A DNA stretch of 64,000 bases from Candidatus Scalindua sp. (GTDB taxonomy: Bacteria > Planctomycetota > Brocadiia > Brocadiales > Scalinduaceae). The notes below the pieces were generated by a model, which was not told the DNA's origin, made no database searches, and saw only the letters and a program-made list of their open reading frames with translations. Position 1 is the first letter of the stretch; every line of letters starts with the position of its first letter. Position numbers and translations under genes: made by a program. Of the stretch, positions 63,032 to 64,000 are shown piece by piece. Where the stretch lies: the NCBI GenBank assembly GCA_018670825.1, contig JABHIW010000105.1, forward strand, positions 1 to 64,000. The letters run 5' to 3'.

Positions 63032-63454
63032 ATGAAGGAAAAATCTAAGAATAATCCGAATATTAAAGAAATATACAAACAGCTCGAAGAAGAGCTTGCA
63101 AGTATAAACCCGGGTTGCAATACCTGTGGTACGTGCTGCCATTTCGATGAATTCGGCCACGTATTGTATACCTCAACCATAGAAACAGATTATATCAAGG
63201 ATAATGTAGAAGTACCCTCTTTTGATCCTGAAAAGAATGTGTGTCCCTTTCTCGTAAACCAAGAATGCAGTATCAGAGAGCACAGGGCACTTGGCTGCCG
63301 GGTCTTTTTCTGTAATCCACACTATAAAGAAACCTTAGCAGAAATATACGAAAAATATTATACAATGATCAAAGATTTGGCTATTGAGAATAAAGTTGAA
63401 TGGCATTATGCTCCCATGATGCAGCTGCTTAAAGAAAAGGAAGACAATACATAG
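63032..63454 (+). CDS. YkgJ-type cysteine-cluster protein
   Basis: A 140-residue protein with the zinc/iron-chelating cluster of the YkgJ family: GCNTCGTCCHFDEFG at residues ~29-43, NVCPFLVNQECSIREHRALG then CRVFFC further on. Such proteins bind zinc or an iron-sulfur cluster; the function is not established. It has no signal peptide. A small downstream ORF may be co-transcribed. Confidence 0.85.
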   Translation: MKEKSKNNPNIKEIYKQLEEELASINPGCNTCGTCCHFDEFGHVLYTSTIETDYIKDNVEVPSFDPEKNVCPFLVNQECSIREHRALGCRVFFCNPHYKETLAEIYEKYYTMIKDLAIENKVEWHYAPMMQLLKEKEDNT

Positions 63455-63542
63455 GAAAAGTACAAAGGCAGAACGAAAAAAGGAGTTCTTAAACCATTGC
63501 CAGAAGGCTATAGAACATCGGGAAGTATTTAACCGTATTTCA

Positions 63543-63737
63543 ATGGTAAACAAAAAGATAATACACATGGATACGGCCATGAAACACCTTGAGCAAAGTC
63601 TCGTCCATAGACCGGGAAATCATCTTCTCCGTAATCAGATAAAACTCTGCAAGGAAGAACTTATCATCCTGAAAGAAACCGGAAAGTGTTCAGCCGATAA
63701 TACCGTTGAGATATTATTTACGGCTGATCTGTTTTAG
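63543..63737 (+). CDS. small hypothetical protein, start uncertain
   Basis: A 64-residue helical protein (MDTAMKHLEQSLVHRPGNHL ... ELIILKETGKC). The frame stays open upstream to within the YkgJ gene and reads KAERKKEFLNHCQKAIEHRE, which looks equally coding, but no ATG, GTG or TTG occurs there. The true start could be an unusual codon, or the 5' end may be damaged. No family recognised. Confidence 0.35.
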   Translation: MVNKKIIHMDTAMKHLEQSLVHRPGNHLLRNQIKLCKEELIILKETGKCSADNTVEILFTADLF

Positions 63738-63826
63738 AACTCAGGAAAAAAAGCAATAAAAGAACCAACTATAATGACGCCAGGAAAAAGGCAATAAAGC
63801 AATAATATAAAATTTGTATTCATAAT

Positions 63827-63847
63827 ATCTTGGTTTCCTGGTTTCCT
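63827..63847 (+). repeat. short repeat shared with 3144-3164
   Basis: ATCTTGGTTTCCTGGTTTCC plus T differs at one position from the inverted copy at 3144-3164. Around it, 63738-64000 contains low-complexity AT-rich repeats, including AATCCCTGAATCATAAATCC (near 63886) that recalls the arms of the cassette at 43481-44062, and no recognised gene. Confidence 0.5.
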
Positions 63848-64000
63848 TATAATTATTTTTTCATTGTTTATGTTATGAATTTTTAAATCCCTGAATCATA
63901 AATCCATTAACACACCATACCTCAATCCCCTTGTGCTTATGTTGCATATATGAAAATTCAATTTCTCCATTGTTCTCCACATAATCATTGCTCCTGCCAG

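Overview
The window looks like a chromosomal segment of an anammox planctomycete, most likely Candidatus Scalindua or a close relative. This is inferred from three things: adjacent multiheme c-type cytochrome genes beside a cytochrome b6/subunit IV pair, four ammonium transporters with two P-II proteins inside 10 kb, and AT-rich, repeat-laden intergenic DNA. No database search was possible. No rRNA, tRNA or CRISPR array was recognised.

Layout. 0.2-1.6 kb: two small lipoproteins among repeats. 1.8-8.4 kb (minus): an electron-transfer locus with a class III aminotransferase, cytochrome b6, subunit IV, a pentaheme lipoprotein, an 11-heme membrane-anchored cytochrome and a 12-site periplasmic multiheme cytochrome; no Rieske gene is present. 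8.4-8.8 kb: a decayed GxxExxY cassette between inverted repeats. 8.9-17.9 kb (minus): TPR protein, U32 peptidase, then an apparent lipid-handling operon (acyl-activating enzyme, RND/MMPL exporter, SCP-2 carrier, thioester-reductase-like SDR, pseudo-receiver, small exported protein). 18.3-22.3 kb: ArsB/NhaD-type permease coupled to an eIF2B-like protein, a Cys-cluster orphan and a PLD-fold protein. 22.7-36 kb: the ammonium island (four Amt, two P-II, two atypical Ser/Thr kinases, two calcineurin-type phosphatases). 36.8-46.9 kb (minus): MazG, ExbD-ExbB-TonB, HflC-HflK, HypE-like, a decayed four-helix-bundle gene in an inverted-repeat cassette, PIG-L deacetylase, DICT-like protein and a NapH/CcoG-like polyferredoxin. 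47.4-51.7 kb (plus): a four-gene nuclease/ATPase operon with the features of an undescribed defence system. 52-56 kb (plus): ispG-dxr-rseP. 56.6-64 kb: LPLAT/DUF374, DUF2851, a PEP-CTERM protein, a DUF1566 protein, a nucleotide-sugar dehydrogenase, a YkgJ-type cysteine-cluster protein and a doubtful small ORF.

How the genes may work together. The ammonium island would import and sense the main energy substrate: P-II proteins gate the transporters, and the kinase/phosphatase pairs are candidates for a second regulatory layer. The cytochrome locus would connect the quinone pool to soluble heme proteins through a b6f-like core that retains the heme-cn cysteine but has an altered Qo motif. The SCP-2/RND/acyl-ligase/reductase operon suggests activation, carriage and export of a lipid; any link to ladderanes is speculation. 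The 47-52 kb operon pairs a probable DNA-modification reader/nuclease with a GIY-YIG nuclease, a tiny linker protein and an SMC-like ATPase.

Several start codons were reassigned on the basis of Shine-Dalgarno sites, ATGA overlaps or first ATG codons; the reasons are in the entries.
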